A stretch of 64,000 nucleotides of DNA, from NCBI GenBank assembly GCA_037833965.1, contig AP031351.1:11606501-11670500 (forward strand), written 5' to 3'. The translations under genes were made by a program, and so were the position numbers. The stretch comes from Marchantia polymorpha subsp. ruderalis. Its lineage: Eukaryota; Streptophyta; Marchantiopsida; Marchantiales; Marchantiaceae. Under the pieces are notes generated by a model. That model was not told the DNA's origin. It was given only the letters and a program-made list of their open reading frames with translations, and ran no database searches. Positions within the stretch are counted from its first letter, which is position 1; every line of letters starts with the position of its first letter. This document shows, one piece after another, positions 24,198-36,773 of this stretch.

Positions 24198-27100
24198 AAC
24201 GAGATGCCTTCTACGCTGCTGCCCTTTGAAATTGCATGGTCCGTGCTCTTCTCCCGGCCAAGTCCAACGCTTCAACATCCTAGGCTAGCAACATTTCTTG
24301 AGCGTTGACGAGCAGGGGAATGTGAAGACGGATCACCGTCCGGCTCGGCTATGGGTCGAGCCGGTGTATGATAGGTGACGTTGTAGAAAATGCATGCAAT
24401 ATATTATCTCATTCCCACAGGCAGAACACGATCTTCCATGTCCATGATTGATTAAATCTTGCGGATGCGTTTTTCAGTTCTTCCCCCCTGGATGGACTAG
24501 TCAAATGCGCTCAAGGAGTTTTGTGTTTTTGAGGGCTCACGTGATGGAATTAGATCTTATGCATCTGTTGGTTGTACGTGTGAATGTGTATCCAAGGAAC
24601 CATCTTCCCTTGCCTTGTAGCACAAGGGTCAAGTTGTGACTGCCATCAGATTCCATCTTCTTAATGGTTGAACATTGCGAAGATTCCGAAGCGGTTGTGA
24701 CACACCTAACGCAATGGATCCACTGCAAGAACACTTGTCCATCCGCCGGGAACACCTCTCTGTGGTTGGATTCAGAACACCCCTTCCCCACACTAGTGAG
24801 GGTACAGAGAAGAATTTAAGAAATGTTATGTGAAATGTTGAATACCGAAACAAGAGAACAATTTGCCACCAGCCATCCGGAGATGCAGAAAGGCTGCTGT
24901 GGAAAGCAGAAAAACTACAAAAATATTGTTCAAAAATTAAAATAATCCTTTCATTGAATTTTGGCAAACACATGAAAAGAAAAACTTCGGAAAGATTACT
25001 TCTCAAAAAAGGTTTTCACTCCATTTAAACAGATGAGAAGAGTTTAAGGTTGCAAAAGGATGGAGATATGGAGAGACGATACATCTCTGTGCTCACTAAC
25101 AAAGATACTTGATAACCCATCAATAGACTGTCAAGAGATGATAAGTGGAGAAAAGTTACAATCCTGTAAATTGACAAGACTAAGTGAGATTACGATTTTA
25201 ATTCTTAATAAACGGAAAAAGTGTATACATGCAAAGAGGGAGGAAGAGCCATGAGAAACAGTTCTATTTAGCTTTATTTAATTGTAGTGGAGAAGTAATG
25301 ACATAGACATAATAAAACATTATGCTTTATTTATAACAATGTCCATAACATTTATGACGGACCTCCAAAGTACTCTTCAATTTGGCAAAATTGGTATATA
25401 ATTTGGGAATAGTAACTGATGCAAATGTAAAACTACTCACCCGAAATAAATATGATTTAAATGTATTTTTGATTTTTTGTTGAATGACTCGCACTCTTAT
25501 GGTACCTGAAGAGACATTATTAACTATTTTGACTATTTTCTGAGCTTGTGACCTTGCTGATTTTGAGCTTATGTTAAATATCTGATCGCCCCATCGTTTG
25601 TTAAACGATTTTTCGGCTCTGCGAGGATGCTTCGTTCGCATCTGAATGTGCAAATAGGGTTTCTAGACCATGTCACAGATTCTATTGATGATCTTCAACT
25701 GCGCGGTCACTTCAAATTTGGAGCACATCAAAACAGCATGGGCATGTCATCCATGTGTGGCTTAAAACACAATACCTATATCAGATGGCGATACAACAAC
25801 TATCTTCAGCTTGGTGATTTCGAAGTTAGATTTCTTCAGGTTTTTGGAAATATCTATTAACACTCTTGCTTGGAGTCACGGCATGTCCTTTGGGTAGTGG
25901 TCAAGAATTATGGTGGATAATGTAATGAAATCATGGGTCTACTTGCCAAGGAGGATTATGTTTCATCACTAGTCTAAGTAGTTTGGTCCTATTGGCTCCT
26001 ACATTCTGCTCTTTCAAGAATAATCCTTACACTTCATAATCCTCTATACGGGTTTCAAGCAACAATGTGCCATCTTTGCTAGGCACGACCACTTATTCTT
26101 TTAGAGCCTGGCAGTTAATCGCAGTTGGAGATCTTGTGGCTCAACAAGAGGAAGATTGGTTCCTTTTTCCTTGTTGTCCCCGGTTTGTATTTCTAAATGT
26201 TTTTTTTCTTTTTGGTACTCAAGTGGAAATGTTTCCTTTTGTTTTTTATTCTATACGTTTCTTTTTCCCCATTAGCTGTGTTTGGAGAGATAGCCAGCTA
26301 AGTACCTTGTACTGTTATTGACAACCACACAACGTAGTTGCTACGATGTCTGCCAACTGGAGAGGATTCCATCACTAACTTCATTTTGCCTTAGCATAAG
26401 GATAAGTAAGAATTACCAGATGCGAAATATAGTTTGGAATATTCCTCAAATTTTCGGGCTCGTGTACATTAGGATCGAAACCTTCATGATGACTATTGCC
26501 TGTTGTGAGTTACTGTGCTTCAAAGAGAAATATTACCTTTCGAAGGCAATAAAGATCTTTCGTGCTTGTCATTATATAAGTTGTGATTTGTGTTTTTTAT
26601 ATTCAGCGATGTAAAGCTTGTATCATTTGTAATTTGTTTGTGAATGATAAAACGTCCATCGCAGATGTACACGACGAATCATCTCTCTTTCGCTTGTTTG
26701 AGATGTCAGAGAATTGAACTTCACATTGGTTTACTTTTCACGAAGATTGTTAGTGTCATAAAAGTAACGTGCTGCAGAATATATTTTCCTCCGTCCATTA
26801 TGCTGATAGTTTTGCCCCCTGAAATCTGTATCAATGTTGTGCACACAGCGATACTGGCTGCTACTACTCAATTTTGAGATGCCCCTACGCATTCAAGTCT
26901 GTTCCAAATTTCTAAGTTTCATTGAAAACTTCAGAAGTTCAGTTTCTGAGATACTTTCTCCTCTCCTCCATCAGCCAACGATAATGATAGTTCGTTCGTT
27001 GACAATTTTACTAACGCACATATTTTGACACTCCTCTGCACTCATTGCACAGCCTGCCCAAAACGCTTAAAATTTTTTTAAAACATGTATTCGGTATTTC

Positions 27101-27690
27101 TATAAAATTTAAGAGCAAAACGGCCGAACCGGACAATATTTAAAACATGGACAGATGTGCTCAAGAATGTTCTAAAGACTCCAACCTCCACCTCAAGGTC
27201 AAGTGCTAACCAAACCATCTTCATACACCAATCATCAAAGACTTGAACAGAAAAGTAAAATTTCTGTCATTGGAAATTCTTGTTTCATCAATGCAGCGCA
27301 TATGCCAGAGAGAGGTCCTAGCCTTCTCATTTGAGTATGAGTGGCTTTTGCAACCTCACTCAATCTACCTACTCCAAAACTATACACCAAAGCACTATTT
27401 GAGTGCTACTCCATTCCGTTCTACAGGATCTTGTCACATCTGCCTCAAATAAGAATTTCATAGCCGGAAGAGCCGTGGAAACCATTTGGAAACCATTTAC
27501 GAGGCAACTCTTGAGGACAAGGCTCCTGAGCAATTTTCTGTATTCCAAACATGTTCCCTGCAAGTTGACTTACTTGTTATAGGGCACAGTGCAAGGCTAC
27601 CAAGTTGATTCACCTATTGCTAAGAAGAAACCATCTACTCTATGCTTTTGTGAAGTCATCCGTTGTGCTTCCTCTTCTTTTCATCAGTAA
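24198..27690. other. Intergenic region, mostly AT-rich, no gene recognised
   Basis: The first 200 bases are probably the 3' UTR of the TPR gene and include a small GGCTCG...CGAGCC hairpin near 24340. From 24.8 to 27.6 kb the DNA is AT-rich with short open stretches on both strands (for example plus 25627-25860, 26067-26321; minus 25327-25653). None has recognisable domains or matching splice sites. Confidence 0.5.
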
Positions 27691-30379
27691 CTATCCGTTC
27701 AGCTTTCTCTTCTTTTCATCAGGAAGGGTGATACACCAAGCACCATCGTTTCTTTTACTTAAAGAACAAGAACCTGCTTCCTTCAGATTGGGTAGTTTCT
27801 GCATCGCTACATCGCCTTCTTCATGAACCTTCATCAAATACATTAAAAAATCTCTGCTGTCAATTCCCTTCAGATGTTTTAATGAAGAAATAAAATAGCA
27901 CTCGTTCATAAAAATACAGATTATTATTGTCGTCTATAAGGAGATAAAAGCAAACGTGTTTACTTGCACCAAATATTTCCGTAAGTCTGGCATAACAGGA
28001 TACACTAATTCAGGTTAACTTCACCGTTTATACCTTGTTCACAGCATTGTAAAAATTGATGGACGCTGATGCAGAACTCTCATTGTTTTGAGATTGTTGA
28101 TTTTTATAAGCATTGAGTACCTCTTGAGCGGCTGTACTCCTTCCCTACACAATTCACGAACATCCTATTAAAAAGATGGAAAAAACATCCACCATTCGAA
28201 ATACATGATTGCTGGTCTCTATTTGCAATTGAACTAAGCTCTCATTTTGTCAAAAATGGGAATGTTACGAGACAAAACAGTAGAATATGAAAGAATAAGG
28301 ACGAAATCAGGAAATGACTACCTGAGCAATCAAGTGATAAGAAGAAGTCTGGAGCACACCAAAAATCGACAGCATCTTCACCGCATCTACAACCATAACG
28401 CCGTTTGTATGGTTGGATTCTCAGGCGATGGCCGAAAGAAAAGGGTTCAAAGCAGTTTCAAACTTGATTCAAACAGTTTAAAAGTCTGAACGAAATTCAA
28501 GGAAGCTTTCCCCAGAAGGGAACATGTATTCTTAATTACAATTGATGGCTTTGAGGAGACTAGCGTGACAAATGTGTGGAGAAAAAATTTGGTGTAATTT
28601 TCCATAGAGCGCATTATGATTGTACAACTTTCAGAAGAAGGTGGGTTGACCGGATATACAATGGTTTCATAACAAAATAATTTACCTAAATATCTTGACC
28701 TGAAACCAGGGTTCTCGCGACAAAGCTCAATCATTTGGTTCACAAGGTCGATTCGTTGCTCTTCAGTTATGATGATTTGTTTCAATGGCGTCGTTGTGTG
28801 ACGCTGGCCACCCTGTAACTTCACAATGTACACATCAAACTCTTTAGAATCTGCATAATTTTCGGTTGGGTTCAAAATATACAAGTGAGGGTTCAGAAAC
28901 AACGCTCACTCAGTAAAGGCGCACAATCAAGCTTCGAACAAGCTTCACGAGTTTTAAAAGTTGTCATCTCTAAGCACAAGCGGAAGATCACAGAAGGTAC
29001 GGCATACGCGAAAGTACCTGCATCTGTTGCAGTAGGTTCTGAAGCTTCTTGCCCAAACCATCCCTCATGGACCGCAGTCTTCTCTTTTGCTGACTGCGTG
29101 TTTGTCCAGGACTGCCCTCTCCACCGTTCTGCTGGGATGAATCCTGTGGTGGAGGTACTAGCCAGGGCACAGACTGAGAATTGGAGATCATTGGTTTAGG
29201 AAAGCCGAGGGGGCGGTTGTTGAGAGAAGCTCGGCTTGGAATTATGGGAAATCTTTCGTGACTGGGAGGAGGAGGTACACGAGCAAAACTTCGAGAAAGG
29301 ACGAGAGGAGCTGGAAGATTCTTTCCTATACTTGTGCGGTACCCATGAGGATAAAGCGGTGGTTTCCTTGCAGAATGAGGACGCTGGAATGAAGAAGCAC
29401 CAACCTTTTCACCGCAGGGAGGACTCGAAGTTGAGGCTCCATCACCTCTACTGAGACTAGGTAGTTGTTCGCTACGGTACGAGACAGAAGCAGGCGAAGG
29501 TGGAGCACTTATGTGCAAGCCCCCACAGGGTTCAAAACTGGAAGCAAGTAACCTTGTCAAGGGACAGCTGGGGCCACAAGATGTTAATGTTCCCCCAGGT
29601 GACAAACCAACATTTTGGGAGGCAACAGAAAAACATGAACATGCAGCTGGCGTTCGCTGAGCAATTCCATTCGGAGAATGAGAACATGGGATCTGAAAGG
29701 CAGGAGCAAATGCTTGAGCTCGGCTAGGACGTGGTGATGGTTTTTTACGCGCAGCAGCACCTCGCTTATTTGCTCCTGCAACCCGACGGCGTTCCGCAGG
29801 TACCGACCGCGACCTGGGAGTAGCAACAGCAGGAGTAGCAGCTGGCAGGCTGGTAGGCCGCGAAGCTTGATCAATTATCCGGGGAAAGGTTGAGAAATGA
29901 AGCGAACCAGAAGCAGGAGGAGATGGAGGAGACACTGCACTACTAACGGGTGGAGTAGGAACAGGGATTGGGGGGAAGGGCACCATGAGGCTGTGAGGAA
30001 CCTGGAGGGATTGTATACCACTGGCGTTCGGAGGATGCACAAAAGCCGGCACCGCTTTCTGGCATAAGGGCCTCGGCACGAGAGCTCGAAACTTGACCGG
30101 GACTTGACGCGCTCGTTGTGACTTCCTAGCAGGGGCAGGAGGTGCACTGGGCGACCCACAGTCCAAACCGCTTCTGGCTGCAGGTTTATCCTTGGCCCTT
30201 GCTCTTGCTCTGGCCTTCATTTTTCCTGGCTTACTCCCAGCACTCGGCAGAGCATCGCCCTCAACCACTTGGTTCACATACGGGAACCATGTCCCAGCCG
30301 CGGTCGGCAACTCCGTAGGGCTGTCGTCGCTGTCTAGCTCCATTGGGTGCGCCCCTTCCTCAATTCTTGGTTTCGTCAT
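27691..30379 (-). CDS. Pro/Ser-rich basic protein of unknown function with conserved-looking helical C-terminus
   Basis: I do not recognise this gene. A five-exon minus-strand model closes in phase: 29018-30379, 28686-28812, 28322-28419, 28034-28144 and 27691-27867, about 624 residues. Exon 1 (454 codons) encodes an acidic start (MELDSDDS), a basic stretch KMKARARARAKDK that could be a nuclear signal, then a long low-complexity Pro/Ser/Arg region, ending in RRLRSMRDGLGKKLQNLLQQ, an amphipathic helix. The small exons encode ordered-looking sequence: TEEQRIDLVNQMIELCRENP, VVDAVKMLSIFGVLQTSSYH, AAQEVLNAYKNQQSQNN and SRDFLMYLMKVHEEGDVAM. The last acceptor (CTGAAG/GG) and the exon-2 acceptor (TTACAG/GG) lack strong pyrimidine tracts and are the weakest points. 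A nuclear, chromatin- or transcription-associated role is only a guess from the basic, disordered N-terminus. ATG at 30379 starts just inside the CpG-rich region. Confidence 0.65.
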
Positions 30380-32160
30380 CCAACTCGCAGAGATAACGCA
30401 CCAGTCGCTTCGCTTCGAAACACGAACTCACGAACCGCGCCCAATTCTGTGTCGACTTTCCTCTCGACCTCCCGTCCTGGCCTACAATTGTCTACTCGCA
30501 GGGTCTAGAGTTTAGAAAAGTCCTACGAGCAATATTATAAACCTCCCACGGAAATCCTCACAAACACGCTTCTCTCTGCCTCAGGCTCGTGCACGAGAGC
30601 AACACTTCGACTCTTCGCCATCCAAAGAATCCATGCTCGTCAAGAATTGCCCGTCAAGATGCTCTCAGCCGCGCTTCTTCCTCCGCCGCCGCATAAAATC
30701 CGTCCCAATTCCCCCGACGCAAATCGTACCGGCACGAGCCCAGCCTAAGGTCTCCGCGTCCCTCGCGCGCTGTGCTGCTGCAATGAAGAGGCAAAATCAG
30801 CTCCCGACTGCCACACTCCCAAGAGCCCAACTACGAAACCACCCAGCGCTTCTCGCACGCGCCTGCGCCAGCACCTCCAACTTTCAAGACCCACCTGCCC
30901 GTCGAAGGCTCGCCAGTTTTCATACCACCTCCGCTGCCACCAGGCCCTGTTCCTGATAAACTCATCGACTAACCAAAGACAAAATCCACGCGCTGCGTGT
31001 ATCGCTCAACCGTGTACGCAATGACTTCCCAGCTGCAGCTGCAGCGCAAAACGAAGGGGCGACTCGTCTAGCGCGCCTCCGCCTCTGCACTCCAACCAAG
31101 CCTTCCCCGTGCCCGTGCGCTCTCACACAAAACCTCGATACGATGGTCCAGTCAAGCTGCTCCGCTCGAGCGCAGTCGAGACGAGTCCCGTCCCAAATCG
31201 GACACTCGGTGCCAAAAGAATCGCGCGGAGGTGGCAGACGCCCATTGGCGGCGCGAGTGTACATTTCGGGCATTTCCCTCTGCCATCTTGACCCTCGGCA
31301 TTCGACCCCGAGCAGGGCTTTTTTCCCGTCACAACTCGCGCGCTGGCAAGTCGCTCGCTAGCGTGTCGTGCGCCCTAAGACGAAGCCTGGACGCATGGCA
31401 TCCTCACCTCGATCTCTGATTCTACACGTGCCTCAAAGATTCAGGATGTCGCCACGTGGTACGTTTTCGGATGGTTTGTATGCTGCATGTGTGCAGCGGC
31501 TTTGGGTGGGTACCATTACTCAAAGATGGTGTCCTGCCGAGGTCTCACCAGGTTCTGTGCAAGCTTTTTTTTCCGCTTAAATCCTATTGGTCGATTTCGC
31601 CACGTGTATCAGAGCCAGTGGATCAGCCGTTAGTCTCCTGTTTGACGGTGCCGTGCACTCTATCTTTATCGAACTCCCGACGCGCCCGCTGAGTGGATAT
31701 CGTCGCGTCACTCAGTGCCATCCTGCGACGCTGACCTGGACACACTCCCGTCGCATGTACCTTCGCCTCAGACGAGGACCAAAGTTGAAGAACTTTCGAT
31801 CACACGTGGAATCGTTTGAGTGGTTGTTCGCCGATGGCCACTTTTCGACCGGAATTCCAACCTCCATGACACAGCCTTTTTGACTCACCCTTCTAAACCG
31901 CCAGCTTTGAAGTGTCACCACTCACCAGTGACTGTACCCGTCGAGTTGTCCGTGCAGTTGCCGCCGCCACCCGCGATCCTCATTGGCTGGCAACGGGGAT
32001 GGACTTTAGCGCTGCGCATCGGGATTGGTCGGTTCGAGAGACAAGGCTACGGTACTCGCTACTGTGGCTACGGAATCAGTCACCTGATTTGATTTTTATC
32101 CTGTCCCTTCGGGAGGCTGCGACTGGACGGCCTCGCTAGCCAGATCTCGCAGGGAGCCAA
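30380..32160. promoter_or_regulatory. CpG-rich promoter-like region upstream of the unknown minus-strand gene
   Basis: Dense in CG dinucleotides, with open frames on both strands, which is expected in GC-rich DNA. It contains CACGTG-like cores (for example GCCACGTGGTACG near 31450) and CCAAT/ATTGG-type boxes (31590, 31980, 32025). No plus-strand protein could be recognised, so a bidirectional promoter is possible but unproven. Confidence 0.4.
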
Positions 32161-35066
32161 CTGAATTCATGCAATCCTACATGCATCTGCATTTCATCAC
32201 CTCTACAGTTACTTGAAACTTGGAATGAATGACATTTCATCCACTTTTGAGCACAAACAAGAAATGTGCCAAAAGTCCATTTCCACCGGAATGCCGTCAT
32301 GCACACTTCTTTTTGACTACCCATTTGCGCGTTGGGCGACTACCGCCGGCGGGAAGGCTCGGAGCGCCCGGGCTTTTGGAATAACCTTCCGGGCATCTTC
32401 ACTGCATTTGGAACCGGAGAAATTTGCTTTCTGCAGGGTTCTTGGAACTTTCCGAGTATTAATCCGGATTCGAATCTGACTCTTCTAACCTACCACATTT
32501 GTCAGATGCTTGTGGTGAGAGTGGAGGTTATTTTCGTTGGCTTGTCTGTCCAGTTACTTTGGGGGATACGCTTGTCAGGCTGTCCTGTCTCTCCCATAAT
32601 TTGGGGTGTGGATGAGAAATTCGATATATCAAATCACTCGAAGACATGGCTAGACAAACGACTGTTTCGCCGGTTTGAGACAGAACAAGTTGCCCTTGCA
32701 CAATTCTTGCTTATTGTATCTGACCCAGCATCTTCAGAGTCTTAGAGAGTCTTAGTCCAAAGAGACGACCCAAAGTCAACGAAGATCGAAGAAATCGACG
32801 AACAAAGTATGCGGAGGTGGTCGAAGTCAGCGAAGTCATAGAACTCTCTGCGAAATTAGATTAAATTCCGATTGGAAAGTGAAAACTATTAGACGATGTT
32901 CAAGGCAATGTTTGTAGGTTTTCGGAGTCCTAAACAGGACTACGCATATAAAATACAGTGGTGTTCGCCTGATCGCATTGTGAGACTATCAATGGTAATA
33001 ATGAACCAGAAATGCTAAAATGTGAGAAAGGGAATCAATATAACGCAAGTTCACCTCATGAGAACACTTCACAGATCAATGGATGGCTGTGAAAAGTACA
33101 TATGATATATTACAACAAGAGGTGTAAAAATTTTTACAGTCTTTATAAACCATATAAAGTTTTCTGTACAGTCAACACGTCATACAGTCTATTTCAGCTT
33201 TGTATTCAAAGCCTATGAATATAAAAAGAATAGATTAAAGCCAATATCACGGCGGCTGACTTCAAAGGCATTACCTTCAAAGCCCAGTGAAGTATAAAAG
33301 CCATAAAAAGGGAAAATGTAGGGATTGTTCTTACTTTTATAAGTATTCTTGTAAAATTATTGAGTATTTGATACTTCTAAGAAAAAATCAATTATTATGA
33401 ACTGATTCACAAATTTCAATGTAAGATAAAAAAAACATCATCATAACCCCTGAATAGCAAATTGAAATCACTAAACATAAAATCTTAAAATATAAGTATA
33501 TTTTTATTTTTCTTCTCAAACCTTAATTATTTAATTATATTTATTAAAAAAATTCTATGATTATTAAGGCAATTTTTTAATCAAAGAAAATTTAATTGAA
33601 ATAATATTTTACAGTTTAAATATTTCAAAATCTGTATACAGTTTTTTTAACATTATGTGGTCAATTGTATATAGAACAACACAAGCAAATCTTGGAACCT
33701 AATTACTGTGTCAGTGAATGTGTGTGTGTATATATATAATTATAATTTTAACTTGTTAAAAATATAAAAGGAATAATTCGGTAAAATAAATTTGAAAAAA
33801 TAACAAAAAGCCTCCACATTTGAAGGTTTTACGCAGGCTTTTAATATTGAAGAATAAAATAAGAGACTGAAAATTTTCAACATATCATACATACAATTAT
33901 TTATGTTTTATACATTAAAAAAATAAAAAAATGTAAACAAGATATTGTAAGTTTACAACAAAAGCATGAGTTTCAAAATACGTGTCGGTGAATCTATTTT
34001 GATTCAATTCCAATTAAAAATGCTTAACACAAAAATCATACAAGCCCATTTCTGATACTTTTTATTTGTGCATCAAAAATTTTATCATAACGTAATCATA
34101 AAATATAATTGTTAGTTTACTCAAGTCTTTCTGAACACTAAATAACCTAACCGTAATAAATTAAATAGATAGCTAACGCTATATAAGAGATCTAGGATAG
34201 CCTTTGTGAAAAATTTTAGGGATTCATTATTAGCTTGAAATTGTTCCGTGGGCGTAATCTTACTCTGGCAAATAGTATTTTTTTTACTCTAATTTAACTA
34301 TGAATGTCAAAAAATAGTTACAGTAATTATCTAATGATTATTTCTACTATGGATACTAGCGAGAATTATGTGCAAGTGACATGTTAATGAGAAATATTTA
34401 ATGTTTACTAAAAAAAACGGCTAACGCACAAGAAATGAAGTGATTTCTAAAAATAGAGGTCATGTCGAGCAATGAAGAAAATTCAGACTGTAATGTTATA
34501 TTGGACCGTGTTGACCAAAAAAATGCATGTGCAAGCAACAACATGGGAGTCTACACTTTATAAGATTCAAAATACAGAAACTTTGTTGGAAATTCTCATT
34601 GTTGCATGATAGTATCATGTCCAGTATCAAAATAGCCAAACATTTTGGTAAACTATGCAAATAAGGACACATCAAGTAAGAAGTATGTGTGAAAAATCAA
34701 ACCAACATAAAAGATCTTAGGGAAATGGTGTCATAGAGTGACAGTTGACTGCAGTGAAAAATATAATTTTCAAATATATATTTGTTGACAATCCATTGCT
34801 ATCTTGTAAATAACTGGATTGATATTATTGATTTTATGATAAAAAGAAACGCAAAATAACAAGTTTCAATGTGAAAGTTTTATTTTCAAATCATATTTCT
34901 GCTACCCACCACAAACTTATCATGTAATTTTCACAAATAAACGCAAATCATCATTTAACAAAAAAATATGAGATTTATGAGGCTAGGTCCACAAGAACAT
35001 AACATAATTATTGAACATCTTTATTATTTAAAAAAGAAGAACAAACAGTTATCTTAAAAATGTCTA

Positions 35067-35093
35067 GCTCTCTAGTTACACTAACTAGAGAGC
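35067..35093. repeat. Perfect 12-bp inverted repeat, 3-base loop
   Basis: GCTCTCTAGTTA, loop CAC, TAACTAGAGAGC. Exact arms in a strongly AT-rich, otherwise decayed region. Confidence 0.85.
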
Positions 35094-36734
35094 ATTCAAC
35101 AATTATACCTTGACTCAAAACTTGATATTTGATACATTTATAATCAATTCGATTACTAAGTGAATCCTTGTAAAATATCTGACCTTATCAACTTTCTAAG
35201 CTAGAATTAACAAATATCAAACGTAGAGTTAGTTAAGAAAGATCATATAGAGATATAACAAATTTACTGGTATATTTTTTGTGCTTTATAACAAAATTAT
35301 TACTAATAACAAAATCTGTTTTAATTATTTTGTAAAGAAATAACTTTGGTCAATGCACTAATATGATATAATTGTATACTCAATCCTAATTAATTCATTA
35401 TTTTCAAATTGATTATCTTTTATTAAATGTTATCTTATTTGGATATGTTTCATCTTGCTCTTCAGTATCTAGTTTGCTAAAAAAATTAATTCATTTTTAT
35501 TTAATATTTTATATATTGAAAACATCATATTCAATTTCATCTAAATGATACGTCTATTTCAAAAACGAAATTGTTGTTTTTTCCATGATATATTTTGCTT
35601 ATGAATGAGCTCTCAATTTGTGCAAGATAGAATTTTAATTAATGCATCCAACTTCAAATGTAAATACACGACTAATTTTTATTTTTACTTTTTATTTGTT
35701 CAGATAATATGTATAGTCAACATTTGCATAGTCTAACCAGAAATTGAGATAAAAAAATCAAAAAAATAGAAAATCTATTAGAAAATAATATCTTAAGTAT
35801 TTTTGAAACTTTTAATACTTCATTTCACATCTTTTTAAAGAAATATAGATTAGATTAATAAGATTCATCTCTGCTCATTAGGCTCATATCAAAGCAATAT
35901 AGGATTCAAGTCACATAATCAAATACATAGGTCCATGCAAAATCTTGTCATAAAGATTAATTTTTTTCTCTAATAAAATAAATTTCATATTGGATTTGAA
36001 ATTTTTCTCTTGTTTTAGAGCCTATCATGTTAAATTTATCACGTATGTATTTAATATTTTTGCATCATTTTGTCATAGTGTTTTTTCAAAAATTTTAAAA
36101 CCTATTTACCTAACATAGTTTCATTTTTTGACAAATGTAAATCAATTAGTTTTTGCATCTATCAAAGTTGAATTATTATTATGCCAACATGATCATATAA
36201 TACAAAAAAAAGACAAAAAAAAAATCAAAAGATCTCATTGGTTATTTAAAAAATAATTCACAAAATTTGTGTGCTTTCATGATTTTAACGCATCTTATAT
36301 TTTATTGTCCATCAGTTTGTTTTCATTCATATGATGAGCTTTAGCAATATTGCAGATTTATTTGTAGATTTTACTTTTTTCAAAGTTAAATTTTTACTTC
36401 ATGTAAATTTTTTCTCTCAAAACTTCACAATAATGATATACATCTAAATAATAATTCAAGCAAAATATATCAGCAAATGAACAAAATAATCAAATTTTTG
36501 CATCTATTGCTACAAATTGAAAGATTTTGTTATTGTTTACATTTTTTTTGAAACCTCTAATAACAACTTGTACTTGAAGATGTTTTATTAACATTTAGCT
36601 AGATTGTTTTTTAACTTATTCATTTTGTCTATAAAATAAAATAAAATCTGATAACTACACGAGCTAATCAATGAACAATTGATAACAAAACGCTTTTTAA
36701 CAATGTTGAAATAAAACTTTCATTTCACTCCAGC

Positions 36735-36773
36735 TTAATCAGCTTCATTATCTTAGTTAGTGAAGCTGATTAA
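36735..36773. repeat. Perfect 13-bp inverted repeat, 13-base loop
   Basis: TTAATCAGCTTCA (36735-36747) and TGAAGCTGATTAA (36761-36773). Possible remnant of a small terminal-inverted-repeat element. Confidence 0.8.

Noticed and set aside
31109..32092. Several plus-strand open frames of 60-98 codons in the CpG-rich region
   Set aside because: They overlap each other in different frames and with minus-strand frames, as expected from GC-rich DNA. No domain was seen.
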